Positions 16,653 to 25,419 of a DNA stretch of 43,858 nt are shown piece by piece (the stretch's first letter is position 1; each line of letters begins with the position of its first letter). The position numbers and the translations under genes were made by a program. Under the pieces are notes generated by a model. That model was not told where the DNA came from and did no database searches. It worked only from the letters and a program-made list of their open reading frames with translations. This DNA comes from Clostridia bacterium (GTDB lineage: Bacteria > Bacillota_A > Clostridia > Christensenellales > CAG-138). The stretch covers positions 1 through 43,858 of the forward strand of contig JAFPXU010000088.1 of assembly GCA_017394605.1 (NCBI GenBank), written 5' to 3'.

Positions 16653-17675
16653 TCAGGAGCCTTTTTTCTGCTCCTGTGAATCGGAATATAGACCCGAAAT
16701 CTCGGACAGCATTTCAGAGAATCCCTTTCTTGCCTGCTCGGGCGCAAGGATTTCAGCACGGTTGCCAAAGCCAAAGATCCACGCGAAGAACTGAGGGCTG
16801 ACGGCGATTTTCTTTTTGACGATAAAATGATCAGTACCGTCGGGAACGAGAACGGTGTCCGAGGACCCGAACCTGTCAAATACGGAATCGGTCAGTTCGC
16901 TGGAAAAGCGCATGGTGACATAGTGCTCCTCGCCGGCGAACATGGAGAAGACCTTGCTCGCGTACTGACGGATATCCAAAGCGTTGAAGGCGGAATCGCC
17001 CTCCCGCTCCTCTTCAAGTTCCGTAACACGGATCATCCTGTCTACTCTGAAATGCAGAATCTTCTGCTGACTTGTATCATACGCTATGAGATAGTAGTTC
17101 TGGTCTGCTGAAAAGAAGGCGAAAGGACTGACCTGATATATCTTTCCGTCGTGCCGGAGTATCTTCTCGCCCTGCATGTTGTAGTGGAAATACTGAAAAC
17201 GGATCTTGTGACGACGGTCGATCGCGTCGGATATACTGTCCACACTGTAGTAGACGCTTTCATTGCGCTGTTTTGAGGCATCTCCGATCATATGCATCTG
17301 ACGTTCGAGCTTTTTCGCCTGATGCACGCTGGCGGTCTTCTTCAGCTTGGAAATCAGTTCGTCCGTTTTTGCCGGCGTCAGAAAATTGGAAGCCTGGACC
17401 GCGTCCGAGAGGATCTTCAGTTCCGCTTCCTGAAAGTCCCGTTCCCCGACATAGTAGGAAGTGTTTCTGCCGGAGTTGTTTTTAACAATGTCTACTCCGA
17501 ACAGTTCCAGAAGGCCGAGATCGTCGTACAGCGTTCTGCGGTCGGCGGAGATCCCGTACGCGTTCAGTTCACGGACCATGTCCCCTATGGTGACGGGGTG
17601 CTCCTCGTCGGATTCCCGCAGAAGGAACCGGTAGAGGTACAGCAGCTTCAGTTTCTGTCCGGAAGCGTTTTTCAT
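16653..17675 (-). CDS. WYL-domain transcriptional regulator (HTH_11 plus WYL)
   Basis: 340 residues. The N-terminal winged helix (about 1-75) reads KLKLLYLYRFLLRESDEEHPVTI and GISADRRTLYDDLGLLE. The WYL core (about 140-230) has HKIRFQYFHYN, YQVSPFAFFSADQNYYLIAYD and ILHFRVDRMIRV. A WCX-like C-terminal part follows. WYL proteins bind nucleic acid or nucleotide ligands and often control stress or defence genes. The gene is divergent from the small-gene cassette at 17812, and a perfect palindrome covers its promoter, which suggests autoregulation. Confidence 0.9.
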   Translation of the reverse strand: MKNASGQKLKLLYLYRFLLRESDEEHPVTIGDMVRELNAYGISADRRTLYDDLGLLELFGVDIVKNNSGRNTSYYVGERDFQEAELKILSDAVQASNFLTPAKTDELISKLKKTASVHQAKKLERQMHMIGDASKQRNESVYYSVDSISDAIDRRHKIRFQYFHYNMQGEKILRHDGKIYQVSPFAFFSADQNYYLIAYDTSQQKILHFRVDRMIRVTELEEEREGDSAFNALDIRQYASKVFSMFAGEEHYVTMRFSSELTDSVFDRFGSSDTVLVPDGTDHFIVKKKIAVSPQFFAWIFGFGNRAEILAPEQARKGFSEMLSEISGLYSDSQEQKKGS

Positions 17676-17708
17676 ATCGAAACAAATCCTTTCCTGACGC
17701 TATGCCTC

Positions 17709-17737
17709 ATTATAATATGTGTACAAAAATTTGTACA
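17709..17737 (-). promoter_or_regulatory. Promoter of the WYL regulator with an 18-base palindromic operator
   Basis: TGTACAAAAATTTGTACA (17720-17737) is a perfect 8-2-8 inverted repeat. On the minus strand its outer arm TGTACA serves as the -35 box, followed by a 17-base spacer and a consensus TATAAT (17714-17709). Bound regulator would block this promoter and could also affect the divergent cassette at 17812. Confidence 0.7.
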
Positions 17738-17811
17738 GATTCATGCCTGCTTCGTCGGTTCATGCGCAGGTCTCTTTTTTTACAATAAAGATGAAAGAGA
17801 GGGGAACGCAG

Positions 17812-18177
17812 ATGACTTATCACAGTATCGAGCGGGCGGTCGAACGTGCGTGTCTGAATGAGGACGCTGCGGCCGAATTCATCGAAAAGGCGGAGAACCG
17901 GGGTCTTGAGGCGAAGGATCTTCCTTCAAGGGAGAGAAAATACATGGAGAGACTGAAACGGTCAGGCACCTATCCGGTGTACTACGGAGGCTATCTGTTC
18001 ATCCTGGGAGAGGAGAAAAACAGTTGCATCACCATGTATGCCGCACCGGAGTGGTTCTTCAGAACGGACGGATGTGGAAGGAATCACGGAGTTTACATCG
18101 GGAAGACCTACATCAGGAATCCCAAGAAATACAGGAGACATTATCCGGAAGCGAATTTCGGAGAACTGTACGCGTAA
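17812..18177 (+). CDS. Hypothetical protein, first gene of a three-gene cassette
   Basis: 121 residues from the ATG at 17812, preceded by GAGAGGGGAACG. It has an N-terminal helical part (YHSIERAVERACLNEDAAAEFIEKAE) and a C-terminal part rich in Tyr and aromatic residues (YPVYYGGYLFILGEEKNSCITMYAAPEWFF). No membrane segment and no recognised motif. It faces the WYL regulator across their shared intergenic region, so that regulator may control it. I cannot assign a function. Confidence 0.65.
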   Translation: MTYHSIERAVERACLNEDAAAEFIEKAENRGLEAKDLPSRERKYMERLKRSGTYPVYYGGYLFILGEEKNSCITMYAAPEWFFRTDGCGRNHGVYIGKTYIRNPKKYRRHYPEANFGELYA

Positions 18178-18202
18178 GAACCGGAAGAGGAGGGAAGAAA
18201 AG

Positions 18203-18502
18203 ATGAATTTCGGATTAAGATTCCGCGCCTGGAAAGCGGAAAGGGATTTCGGCAGGCAGGAACTGTCGATCAAGGGGATGTTCGTCAGGGAATACTGCAG
18301 AAAGATCACGGAAGGAATCCTCGAACCGGACAGCATGGTGGAGGATTACGAACGCATGATCGAGGCAGTCCGGGAGGAGTGCCTGTCAACGGACGGACAT
18401 ACCCCGACCAGAGAGGACGCAGCCTATATCCTCTTTACCACCATGTCCTGCATGAGACCGGATCCGTCGGTACGGAACCTCCATATGACGGAATCAGCCT
18501 GA
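18203..18502 (+). CDS. Small hypothetical protein, second gene of the cassette
   Basis: 99 residues from the ATG at 18203, with GAGGAGGGAAG upstream. Soluble, charged and probably all-helical (FRAWKAERDFGRQELSIKGMFV and VEDYERMIEAVREECL). It lies 25 bases after the previous gene and 30 bases before the phosphoesterase gene, so the three are likely co-transcribed. No family recognised. Confidence 0.6.
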   Translation: MNFGLRFRAWKAERDFGRQELSIKGMFVREYCRKITEGILEPDSMVEDYERMIEAVREECLSTDGHTPTREDAAYILFTTMSCMRPDPSVRNLHMTESA

Positions 18503-18532
18503 CCCGGAAAGAGACGGAAACGGAGGCGCTTC

Positions 18533-19246
18533 GTGAGAGTACTGGTCATCCCGGACGTTCATCTTAAGCCGAAAATGTTTATCCGTGCTTGCGGCCTGAT
18601 GCAGAACGGGGTTGCGGACCGCGCAGTATGCCTGATGGACATAGCTGATGACTGGTGGCAGGAATTCAACCTGGGACTGTACGAACGCGCTTATGACGCT
18701 GCTATCGAATTTGCGAAGCGGTTTCCCGACACGCTGTGGTGCTACGGAAATCACGATGTCTGCTACCTGTGGGACCGCAGGGAAACCGGCTATTCCGCAC
18801 GGGCTGCGGGAACTGTAAGAAGAAAGCTTGCGGAACTCCGGCGCGCGCTTCCGAATTACGGCCAGCTCGCTTATCTTCACAGAATAGGCAATTGTCTTTT
18901 TTCGCATGCGGGACTGGCGGACCGGTTCGTGCGTCGCCATGTCTGCGCAGACGCGGTGGAAGATACGGAACGGGTCATCATGACGGTCAACGGACTGGAA
19001 GCGGATCCGATGTGGGAATTGGATTCACCGATTTGGTATCGGCCGCAGTATGACGGCGGGAGCGGATTGTATAAAAAAGATAAGATCATTCAGGTCGTCG
19101 GTCATACACCGGTGCCGGAACTGAAGGCGGAAAACGGGTTGATGTCCTGCGACGTGTTTTCTACAGACAGGAATGGCAACCCGGTCGGGACGCAGGAGTT
19201 TCTGCTCCTCGATACAGATACAGCTGAGTATTGCGGGATTCGCTGA
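18533..19246 (+). CDS. Calcineurin-like metallophosphoesterase
   Basis: 237 residues from a GTG start with CGGAGG upstream. The metal motifs are IPDVHLK (D-x-H), MDIADDWW in the GDxxD position, CYGNHDVCY (GNHD), FSHAG and VVGHTPVPE. The second motif lacks the usual Gly and has DIADD, so metal binding may be slightly altered. The family hydrolyses phosphoesters, often of nucleotides or diadenosine polyphosphates. It closes the cassette that begins at 17812. Its role with the two unknown proteins is open. Confidence 0.85.
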   Translation: MRVLVIPDVHLKPKMFIRACGLMQNGVADRAVCLMDIADDWWQEFNLGLYERAYDAAIEFAKRFPDTLWCYGNHDVCYLWDRRETGYSARAAGTVRRKLAELRRALPNYGQLAYLHRIGNCLFSHAGLADRFVRRHVCADAVEDTERVIMTVNGLEADPMWELDSPIWYRPQYDGGSGLYKKDKIIQVVGHTPVPELKAENGLMSCDVFSTDRNGNPVGTQEFLLLDTDTAEYCGIR

Positions 19247-19334
19247 GACAACGTCCTGGCATGGCATATAACATGAGGACTGTTGGAGAGACACTAGCCG
19301 GACAGATAGAGACAAAATGGAGAGACCGGATTTT

Positions 19335-19368
19335 CTTTTGCGTGTCGCAAAAGGGATCCTTTTTTTGT
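19335..19368 (+). terminator. Intrinsic terminator after the phosphoesterase cassette
   Basis: CTTTTGCG (19335-19342) pairs with CGCAAAAG (19346-19353) around a 3-base loop. A GGATCC and a run of seven T follow. Confidence 0.6.
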
Positions 19369-19750
19369 ATTACTCGTTAAGCATATACCAAACACGGTCG
19401 CGGTATTCTGTAATATACCGGTTCGATTATTAACGCAACAATTATTGATAATGTTTCTTGCGAAAGATACACGCCGTCTATAGAATGAATGTACGGTAGG
19501 ATACGTTTTGTGAAAGCAAATAAGAGCATTCAAAATGAATCTGCCCCGGAATAAACCGGAAAGCCTGTTAAATGAACAGGCTTTCAATTGTTGATTTCTG
19601 CGATTTCCGTGCGGCGGGATTCATGGCGCACATTTATCTGGACAATCGCCGCTTCAAATAAAAAATAAACCCGTAATTATATATGCCTCTGCGTTCCGTT
19701 GCTTCAGAAAAAGCATCGTGCGGGGGTTGAGAGATTAGGAGGGAGAACAA
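19369..19750. other. AT-richer gap before the hexuronate genes
   Basis: No gene supported. It contains a perfect short palindrome ATTATTGATAAT (19441-19452) and an 11-base perfect hairpin (19559-19569 with 19575-19585) that lacks a T tract. The promoter of the SDR gene should lie here, but no box pair is convincing. TAATTATATATG near 19673 is a possible -10 area. Confidence 0.4.
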
Positions 19751-20605
19751 ATGGAACAGAATGTATTGAACACAGATCTTAGCGGGAAAGTCGCCGTGGT
19801 CACGGGTGCGGGCGGCGTATTGTGCTCTACCCTTTCGAAAGTATTATCAAGAGCTGGCGCGAAAGTAGCGCTTCTCAACCGTACTCTGGAAAAAGCTCAA
19901 AAAGTTGCGGATGAAATTATCGCAGAGGGAGGCATTGCCAAAGCTTATGCCTGTAACGTGCTGGATAAAGCACGTTGCTATGAGGTGGCAGACGAGGTGC
20001 TGAACGATTTCGGCCCTTGCGATATTCTTATAAACGGCGCAGGAGGAAACAATCCCAAAGCGACTACTGACAAGGAATACTACGAGAACGGTGACATTGA
20101 CAGCGACACAAAAAGCTTTTTCGATCTGGATGAAGACGGCGTGGAAAGCGTTTTCAATCTGAATTTCGTGGGGACGCTTATCCCCACACAGGCTTTTGCC
20201 AGACATATGGTTGGCCGGGAGGGATGCAATATCCTGAATATCAGTTCTATGAACGCCTATACACCGCTGACGAAGATCCCCGCATACTCCGGCGCAAAAG
20301 CGGCTGTAACCAACTTTACACAGTGGCTTGCGGTGCATTTTTCCAAAATCGGAATCCGTGTAAACGCGATTGCCCCGGGATTCTTTTCTACGGCGCAAAA
20401 CAAAGCGCTGCTGTACAATGAAGACGGTACGCCTACGGCACGGACAGGTAAAATCCTTGCAGCCACACCCATGGGGCGTTTCGGTGACAGCGAGACAGAG
20501 CTTTCTGGAGCTGTGCTGTTTCTCTTGAACAATGCCGCCGCTTCCTTTGTGACCGGCGTATGCATTCCCGTTGACGGAGGGTTTTCCGCCTATTCCGGTG
20601 TCTAA
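19751..20605 (+). CDS. SDR-family oxidoreductase, probably D-mannonate/fructuronate reductase (UxuB/YjmF-type)
   Basis: 284 residues. Rossmann motif KVAVVTGAGGVLCSTLSKVL, INGAGGNNP, catalytic Ser in ISSMNAYTP and YSGAKAAV with the Tyr-x-x-x-Lys pair, and VTGVCIPVDGGFSAYSGV at the C-terminus. It resembles the short-chain D-mannonate oxidoreductase of Bacillus (YjmF) more than the long-chain E. coli UxuB. It would interconvert fructuronate and mannonate. The next gene is uxaC, which supports the call. No mannonate dehydratase (uxuA) or kinase gene is in the window. Confidence 0.82.
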   Translation: MEQNVLNTDLSGKVAVVTGAGGVLCSTLSKVLSRAGAKVALLNRTLEKAQKVADEIIAEGGIAKAYACNVLDKARCYEVADEVLNDFGPCDILINGAGGNNPKATTDKEYYENGDIDSDTKSFFDLDEDGVESVFNLNFVGTLIPTQAFARHMVGREGCNILNISSMNAYTPLTKIPAYSGAKAAVTNFTQWLAVHFSKIGIRVNAIAPGFFSTAQNKALLYNEDGTPTARTGKILAATPMGRFGDSETELSGAVLFLLNNAAASFVTGVCIPVDGGFSAYSGV

Positions 20606-20720
20606 CGGAAGATGCTTTCAACACATACGACAGGCGGTCGGTCCTGCTACAGCGCAGCCGATATCCATAGCGGACTAATCCGTAAGGCCAGTACGCTGAT
20701 CGAACGGTGAGGAGAGACCA

Positions 20721-22106
20721 ATGAAATCTTTTATGGATCGCGATTTTCTGCTGTCTACTTTGACGGCACAGCATCTATATCACGATTACGCCGAAAAAAT
20801 GCCCATCATAGACTTTCACTGTCATTTAAATCCGCAGGAAATCTATGAAGACCGGCGATTTGATAACATTACGCAGGTGTGGCTCGGGAATGACCACTAC
20901 AAATGGCGCCTTATGCGCGCAGCAGGTGTTGAGGAAAAGTATATTACTGGCGACGTTTCCGATAGGGAGAAGTTCCAGAAATGGGCGGAAACTATCGGTC
21001 TTGCCATAGGAAATCCGCTTTATCACTGGAGCCATCTCGAACTGAGAAACTATTTCGGATATCACGGCATACTGAACGGCGATACGGCGCAAGAAGTCTG
21101 GGATATCTGCAACGAAAGGCTTAAAAGCCGTGAATCAAGCGCTAGGCAGTTGATATTACGGTCCAATGTAAGAGCTCTCTGTACCACCGACGATCCCGCG
21201 GATACGCTGGAATGGCATAAAAAGATAAGTGAGGACACGAGCTTCACCGTAAAAGTACTTCCTGCTTTCCGACCGGACAAAGCTCTGGACATCGGGAAGG
21301 CAAACTATCTGGATTATCTCAACAGGCTGGGGAATATAACGAGCTATCTCCGACTTGTTGAAGTTCTGAAGGAACGGCTTGAATACTTTGTTTCAGTCGG
21401 GTGCAGAGTATCCGATCATGGACTGGAAACAGTACCATACATGCCCGCAACGGAAGAGCAGATTGACGCCATTTTCCGCAAACGTCTCCGGGGTGAATTG
21501 CCAACGGCTTCAGAGGAAAAGCAATTCAAGAGCGCACTGCTTCTGGAACTGGGACGGGAATACCATCGTCTGGGTGTCGTAATGCAGCTGCATTTTGGCG
21601 TTATCCGCGATAATTCCAAACGCGTATTTCGGATCCTGGGTCCTGACGCGGGGATCGATTCGATAGGAGACCGAGCACCAATCAAAGAACTGGCCGAGTT
21701 CCTTAATGCCCTGGATGAAACCGGAGAATTGCCCAAAACGATTCTCTATTCTCTTGATCCAAACGACAATGCCGCTATTGAGTCCGTTATGGGCGCATTT
21801 CAAACTTCGGAGGCGGCAGGAAAAATACAGCATGGCAGCGCATGGTGGTTCAACGATCATAAGAAAGGCATGACAGATCAGCTGACGAGTCTTGCTGCTG
21901 AAGGATATCTTGCAGGTTTTGTCGGCATGCTTACCGACTCAAGAAGCTTTTTGAGTTATGCGAGACACGAGTATTTCCGCCGTATCCTCTGCGAGATCAT
22001 CGGAGCTTGGGTGGAAAACGGAGAATATCCGAAGGATGAGAATGCTCTGAAAACCATCGTTGAAGGAATCTGCTATCATAATGCAAAAAACTTTTTTGAA
22101 CTGTAA
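20721..22106 (+). CDS. uxaC: Glucuronate isomerase (uronate isomerase)
   Basis: 461 residues, normal for UxaC. It starts MKSFMDRDFLLSTLTAQHLYHDYAE and has PIIDFHCHLNP (metal His-x-His), RALCTTDDPAD, VMQLHFGVIRDNS and VGMLTDSRSFLSYARHEYFRR. It converts glucuronate to fructuronate and galacturonate to tagaturonate. It lies 115 bases after the SDR gene and has GAGGAGAG upstream of the ATG. Codon use in this pair looks a little more AT-rich than in the flanking genes. Confidence 0.93.
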   Translation: MKSFMDRDFLLSTLTAQHLYHDYAEKMPIIDFHCHLNPQEIYEDRRFDNITQVWLGNDHYKWRLMRAAGVEEKYITGDVSDREKFQKWAETIGLAIGNPLYHWSHLELRNYFGYHGILNGDTAQEVWDICNERLKSRESSARQLILRSNVRALCTTDDPADTLEWHKKISEDTSFTVKVLPAFRPDKALDIGKANYLDYLNRLGNITSYLRLVEVLKERLEYFVSVGCRVSDHGLETVPYMPATEEQIDAIFRKRLRGELPTASEEKQFKSALLLELGREYHRLGVVMQLHFGVIRDNSKRVFRILGPDAGIDSIGDRAPIKELAEFLNALDETGELPKTILYSLDPNDNAAIESVMGAFQTSEAAGKIQHGSAWWFNDHKKGMTDQLTSLAAEGYLAGFVGMLTDSRSFLSYARHEYFRRILCEIIGAWVENGEYPKDENALKTIVEGICYHNAKNFFEL

Positions 22107-22148
22107 TAAGACGGTCATATGTGCCTGCCTGGAAGAGAGGAGCAATCT

Positions 22149-24182
22149 ATGAGACAGCTGCAGCTTGATGATTTTCTGAAGTACCGGTTTCTTTCGGAAT
22201 TGAATTATTCTCCCGACGGACATTATGCAGCCGTAGTGGTCGCGGAAAGTGATGTGGAGAAGAACGAATACAGGACTGCCGTCTGGATTTGGCGCGACGG
22301 GAAATGGACAAAGCTGACGGGACTCGGGAAGGAACGGGGATATGTCTGGGAGGACAACACCCATATCCTGTTTCCTGCGTCCAGATCAGATGATGATAAA
22401 AAGAGGTCTGAGTCGGGAGAGCGTTTTACATCATATTACCGCATCAGTACAGAGGGCGGAGAAGCGGAAAAGGCTTTTACCCTGCCGCTTTCAGGTTCGC
22501 TGAAGGAGCGTGCAGGCGAGGATCTCTGGATTGTATCCGGATCTTTTGATGCGGAGTGTCCGGAATACTATGCCCTTTCGGCTGAAGAACGGGGAAAAGC
22601 TGACAAAACCAAAAAGGAGAACGCGGATTACCGGATTCTGACCGAGATTCCGTTCTGGTGGAACGGGCAGGGCTTTTCCGACCGACAGAGGGAAGGACTG
22701 TTCCTGTTCTGCACGAAAACGGGAACGGTGGAACGGATAACCGAAGAAGATTTCAGCGTGTCGGATTATACGCTGCTGAACGGCAAAATCTACTATGCGG
22801 GAGCCAAGGCTGTGCCGGTGCGTTTTTCCGAGCCGGACAGGATTCTATCCTATGATCTTGCGACAGGGAAGACGGAGGTTGTTTCCGAGAACCCGGAAAG
22901 GCTTCAGATCGGCGGACTTGAACAGGTTGACGGTCAGTTGATCGCTCTTACTGAAGAGGAATCCGTTTATCATATCAGCAAGGAAATGGCGTTCAGCCTT
23001 GTCGATGTGAAAACGGGAAAGATCGGCACGTTGCGTGCAGAGGATGAATCGCTCATGAACTGTCTCTGCGGCGACTGCACCTACGGGGCAACGCATGAGA
23101 TCCGTTCACGCAAGGACGGTCTGTACTATCTGAAGACAGACCGTTACGATGTCCTGCTCTGCAGACTGAACGCGGACGGGGGCGTGACGGTAGTTGTCAG
23201 CGAGCCGGGTGGGATAGACGATTTTGATATCTCTTGCGACGGAAAGGTCATGATGATCGCGGAATACGGCGGCTGCCTTCAGGAGGTATATGAAACCGGA
23301 AACGAAATCAGGAAAATCAGTGCCTTCAATGAAAACATTCTGAAGGATGCCTATGTCGCGGAATGCAGGAAGCTTCCGTTTCGCTCGCGTGGAGCGGATC
23401 TGGACGGATGGGTCCTTCTCCCGAAAGACTTTGACGCCTCAAAGCGGTATCCCGGGATTCTGGATATCCACGGAGGGCCACGGGCTGCCTACGGGGAAAT
23501 CTTTTTCCACGAGATGCAGACCTGGGCGAACAGAGGGTATTTTGTCTTCTTCTGCAATCCTGTGGGCGGAGCAGGACGCGGATGGGAGTTCGCGGACATC
23601 ACGGATGCATACGGGGATGCGGAATATGAGGGCATCATGGATTTTACGGATTGCGTTCTTGAGAAGTATCCGCAGATCGATCCGAAAAGAATCGGATGCA
23701 CAGGCGGTTCGTACGGCGGATTCATGAGTAACTGGATCCTCGGGCACACAGACCGTTTCGCGGCGATTGCCACGCAGCGTTCCATTTCCAACTGGTTCTC
23801 CTTCTACGGTATCTCGGATATCGGGTATTTCTTTGTCAAGAATCAGTTGGGGCATGGTCCTCAGACAGAGGAGGGACTGAAGAGAATGTGGGAGATGTCG
23901 CCGATCCGGTATGTCGACAGGATGGTGACGCCGACGCTTTTCATTCATTCGGACGAGGATTATCGCTGCCCGATCGAACAGGGGCTCCAGCTGTTTACCG
24001 CGCTGAAAGAAAAGGGCGTGCCTTCCAGATTTGTCTGGTTCAAGGGAGAAAACCATGAACTGTCCAGAAGCGGAAAACCGCTGCACAGAAAGAAACGGCT
24101 CGAAGAGATCACCGCCTGGATGGATACATATCTGAAGCCGGAGACATGGACGGAAGAGGGACAGGAGAACGAAAAGGCATGA
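22149..24182 (+). CDS. S9-family prolyl oligopeptidase / acylaminoacyl-peptidase
   Basis: 677 residues. The N-terminal half (about 1-400) is a degenerate beta-propeller with repeats such as FLSELNYSPDGHYAAVVVAE. The C-terminal alpha/beta hydrolase has DIHGGPRAAYGEIF, then the nucleophile motif CTGGSYGGFMSNWI, Asp in FIHSDEDYRCPIEQG and His in GENHELSRSGKP. It cleaves peptides in the cytoplasm. Its stop overlaps the next start by ATGA. It begins a three-gene unit and may be linked to peptide use as pepC/pepT are. Confidence 0.9.
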   Translation: MRQLQLDDFLKYRFLSELNYSPDGHYAAVVVAESDVEKNEYRTAVWIWRDGKWTKLTGLGKERGYVWEDNTHILFPASRSDDDKKRSESGERFTSYYRISTEGGEAEKAFTLPLSGSLKERAGEDLWIVSGSFDAECPEYYALSAEERGKADKTKKENADYRILTEIPFWWNGQGFSDRQREGLFLFCTKTGTVERITEEDFSVSDYTLLNGKIYYAGAKAVPVRFSEPDRILSYDLATGKTEVVSENPERLQIGGLEQVDGQLIALTEEESVYHISKEMAFSLVDVKTGKIGTLRAEDESLMNCLCGDCTYGATHEIRSRKDGLYYLKTDRYDVLLCRLNADGGVTVVVSEPGGIDDFDISCDGKVMMIAEYGGCLQEVYETGNEIRKISAFNENILKDAYVAECRKLPFRSRGADLDGWVLLPKDFDASKRYPGILDIHGGPRAAYGEIFFHEMQTWANRGYFVFFCNPVGGAGRGWEFADITDAYGDAEYEGIMDFTDCVLEKYPQIDPKRIGCTGGSYGGFMSNWILGHTDRFAAIATQRSISNWFSFYGISDIGYFFVKNQLGHGPQTEEGLKRMWEMSPIRYVDRMVTPTLFIHSDEDYRCPIEQGLQLFTALKEKGVPSRFVWFKGENHELSRSGKPLHRKKRLEEITAWMDTYLKPETWTEEGQENEKA

Positions 24183-25387
24183 CAGACGAATTTGACTTTA
24201 CGAGCGTGATTGAACGCAGAGGCAAGGATGCGATTGCTCTGGACGCCCTGTACGGTTCAGACTATGCTCCGAGGATTCCGGACGAGGTTACGGATCCGAT
24301 CCCCATGTGGGTTGCGGACATGAACTTTGCAGCTCCGGCTTGCATCACGGACGTGGTAAAGGAAAGGCTGAATCATCCCCTGTTCGGATACTTCGAGCCA
24401 AGAAGCGAGTATTACGAATCCATCATCTCATGGCAGAAGCACCGCCACGGCATGACGGATCTCAAGCCGGAACAGATCGGATATGAGAACGGCGTTCTCG
24501 GCGGACTGGTGTCTGCGCTCCGCGTACTCTGTGAGCCGGGAGATGAGGTCCTGGTTCATTCGCCTACCTATGTCGGGTTTACCAGCAGCATGACCCATGC
24601 AGGATACCGGCTTATGCTGAGCGAACTCAGAAAAGACGGGAACGGAATTTACCGGATGGATTTTGAGGATATGGAGCAGAAGATCAGAGCAAACCATATC
24701 CGCTGCGCCGTATTCTGCTCTCCGCACAATCCCGCGGGACGCGTCTGGGAGAGGTGGGAGATCGAGCAGGCGATGGAACTGTTCCGCAGATACGGTGTTT
24801 ACGTGATCTCGGACGAGATATGGGCGGATCTTGTTCTGCCCGGACACACGCACATCCCGACATGCTCCGTCAGCGACGACGCGAAAGAGCGCACCGTTTC
24901 TCTCTACGCGCCGACGAAAACATTCAATCTTGCCGGTCTCATTGGCAGCTACCATATCATACAGAATCCCTATTTAAGAGAACGTATTGAAAAAGCGGGA
25001 CAGGCGACTCATTATAATTCCATGAACGTGCTGTCCATGTATGCCCTGATCGGGGCATACTCCGAACAGGGAGGAAGATGGCTTGACCGGCTCATCAGGA
25101 TACTGGAATCGAATCTCGCGGAAGGGATCCGGTTTCTGGAGAAAGAGTTCCCGGGAACGGCATGCACGAGGCCGGAGGGAACATATATGCTGTTTGTGGA
25201 TTTTACGAACTATTGCGCGCGAACGGGCATCTCATTGGATGAACTGCTCGGACGTGTCTGGAACGCGGGCGTCGCAATCCAGGACGGAAGGCCGTTTCAC
25301 GGTGCCTGCCATTCCAGAATGAATTTCGCGCTTCCTCGAGCGAGAGTGCTGGAAGCGATGGAGCGCATGCGCAAAGCACTTCCGTAA
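24179..25387 (+). CDS. MalY/PatB-type PLP-dependent C-S lyase (cystathionine beta-lyase-like aminotransferase)
   Basis: 402 residues from the ATG at 24179, which overlaps the S9 peptidase stop. Fold-type I PLP protein: PIPMWVADMNFAAP near the N-terminus, SPHNPAGRVW, SDEIWADLVLPGHTHIP, and the Schiff-base Lys in LYAPTKTFNLAGL. The subfamily cleaves the carbon-sulfur bond of cystathionine or cysteine. The next gene is MTA/SAH nucleosidase, so a sulfur-amino-acid role is plausible. A general aminotransferase activity cannot be excluded. Confidence 0.88.
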   Translation: MTDEFDFTSVIERRGKDAIALDALYGSDYAPRIPDEVTDPIPMWVADMNFAAPACITDVVKERLNHPLFGYFEPRSEYYESIISWQKHRHGMTDLKPEQIGYENGVLGGLVSALRVLCEPGDEVLVHSPTYVGFTSSMTHAGYRLMLSELRKDGNGIYRMDFEDMEQKIRANHIRCAVFCSPHNPAGRVWERWEIEQAMELFRRYGVYVISDEIWADLVLPGHTHIPTCSVSDDAKERTVSLYAPTKTFNLAGLIGSYHIIQNPYLRERIEKAGQATHYNSMNVLSMYALIGAYSEQGGRWLDRLIRILESNLAEGIRFLEKEFPGTACTRPEGTYMLFVDFTNYCARTGISLDELLGRVWNAGVAIQDGRPFHGACHSRMNFALPRARVLEAMERMRKALP

Positions 25388-25419
25388 CACGACGATCACT
25401 GGCAAGGGGGAAAAACAGA

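Noticed and set aside
16623..16665. Plus-strand hairpin with a T run overlapping the 3' end of the WYL gene
   Set aside because: No plus-strand gene lies upstream for it to terminate, and the T run is simply the antisense of Lys codons at the WYL C-terminus.
19559..19585. Perfect 11-base hairpin considered as a terminator
   Set aside because: It lacks a T tract on either side and has no gene directly upstream on the plus strand. It may be a repeat or a chance structure.
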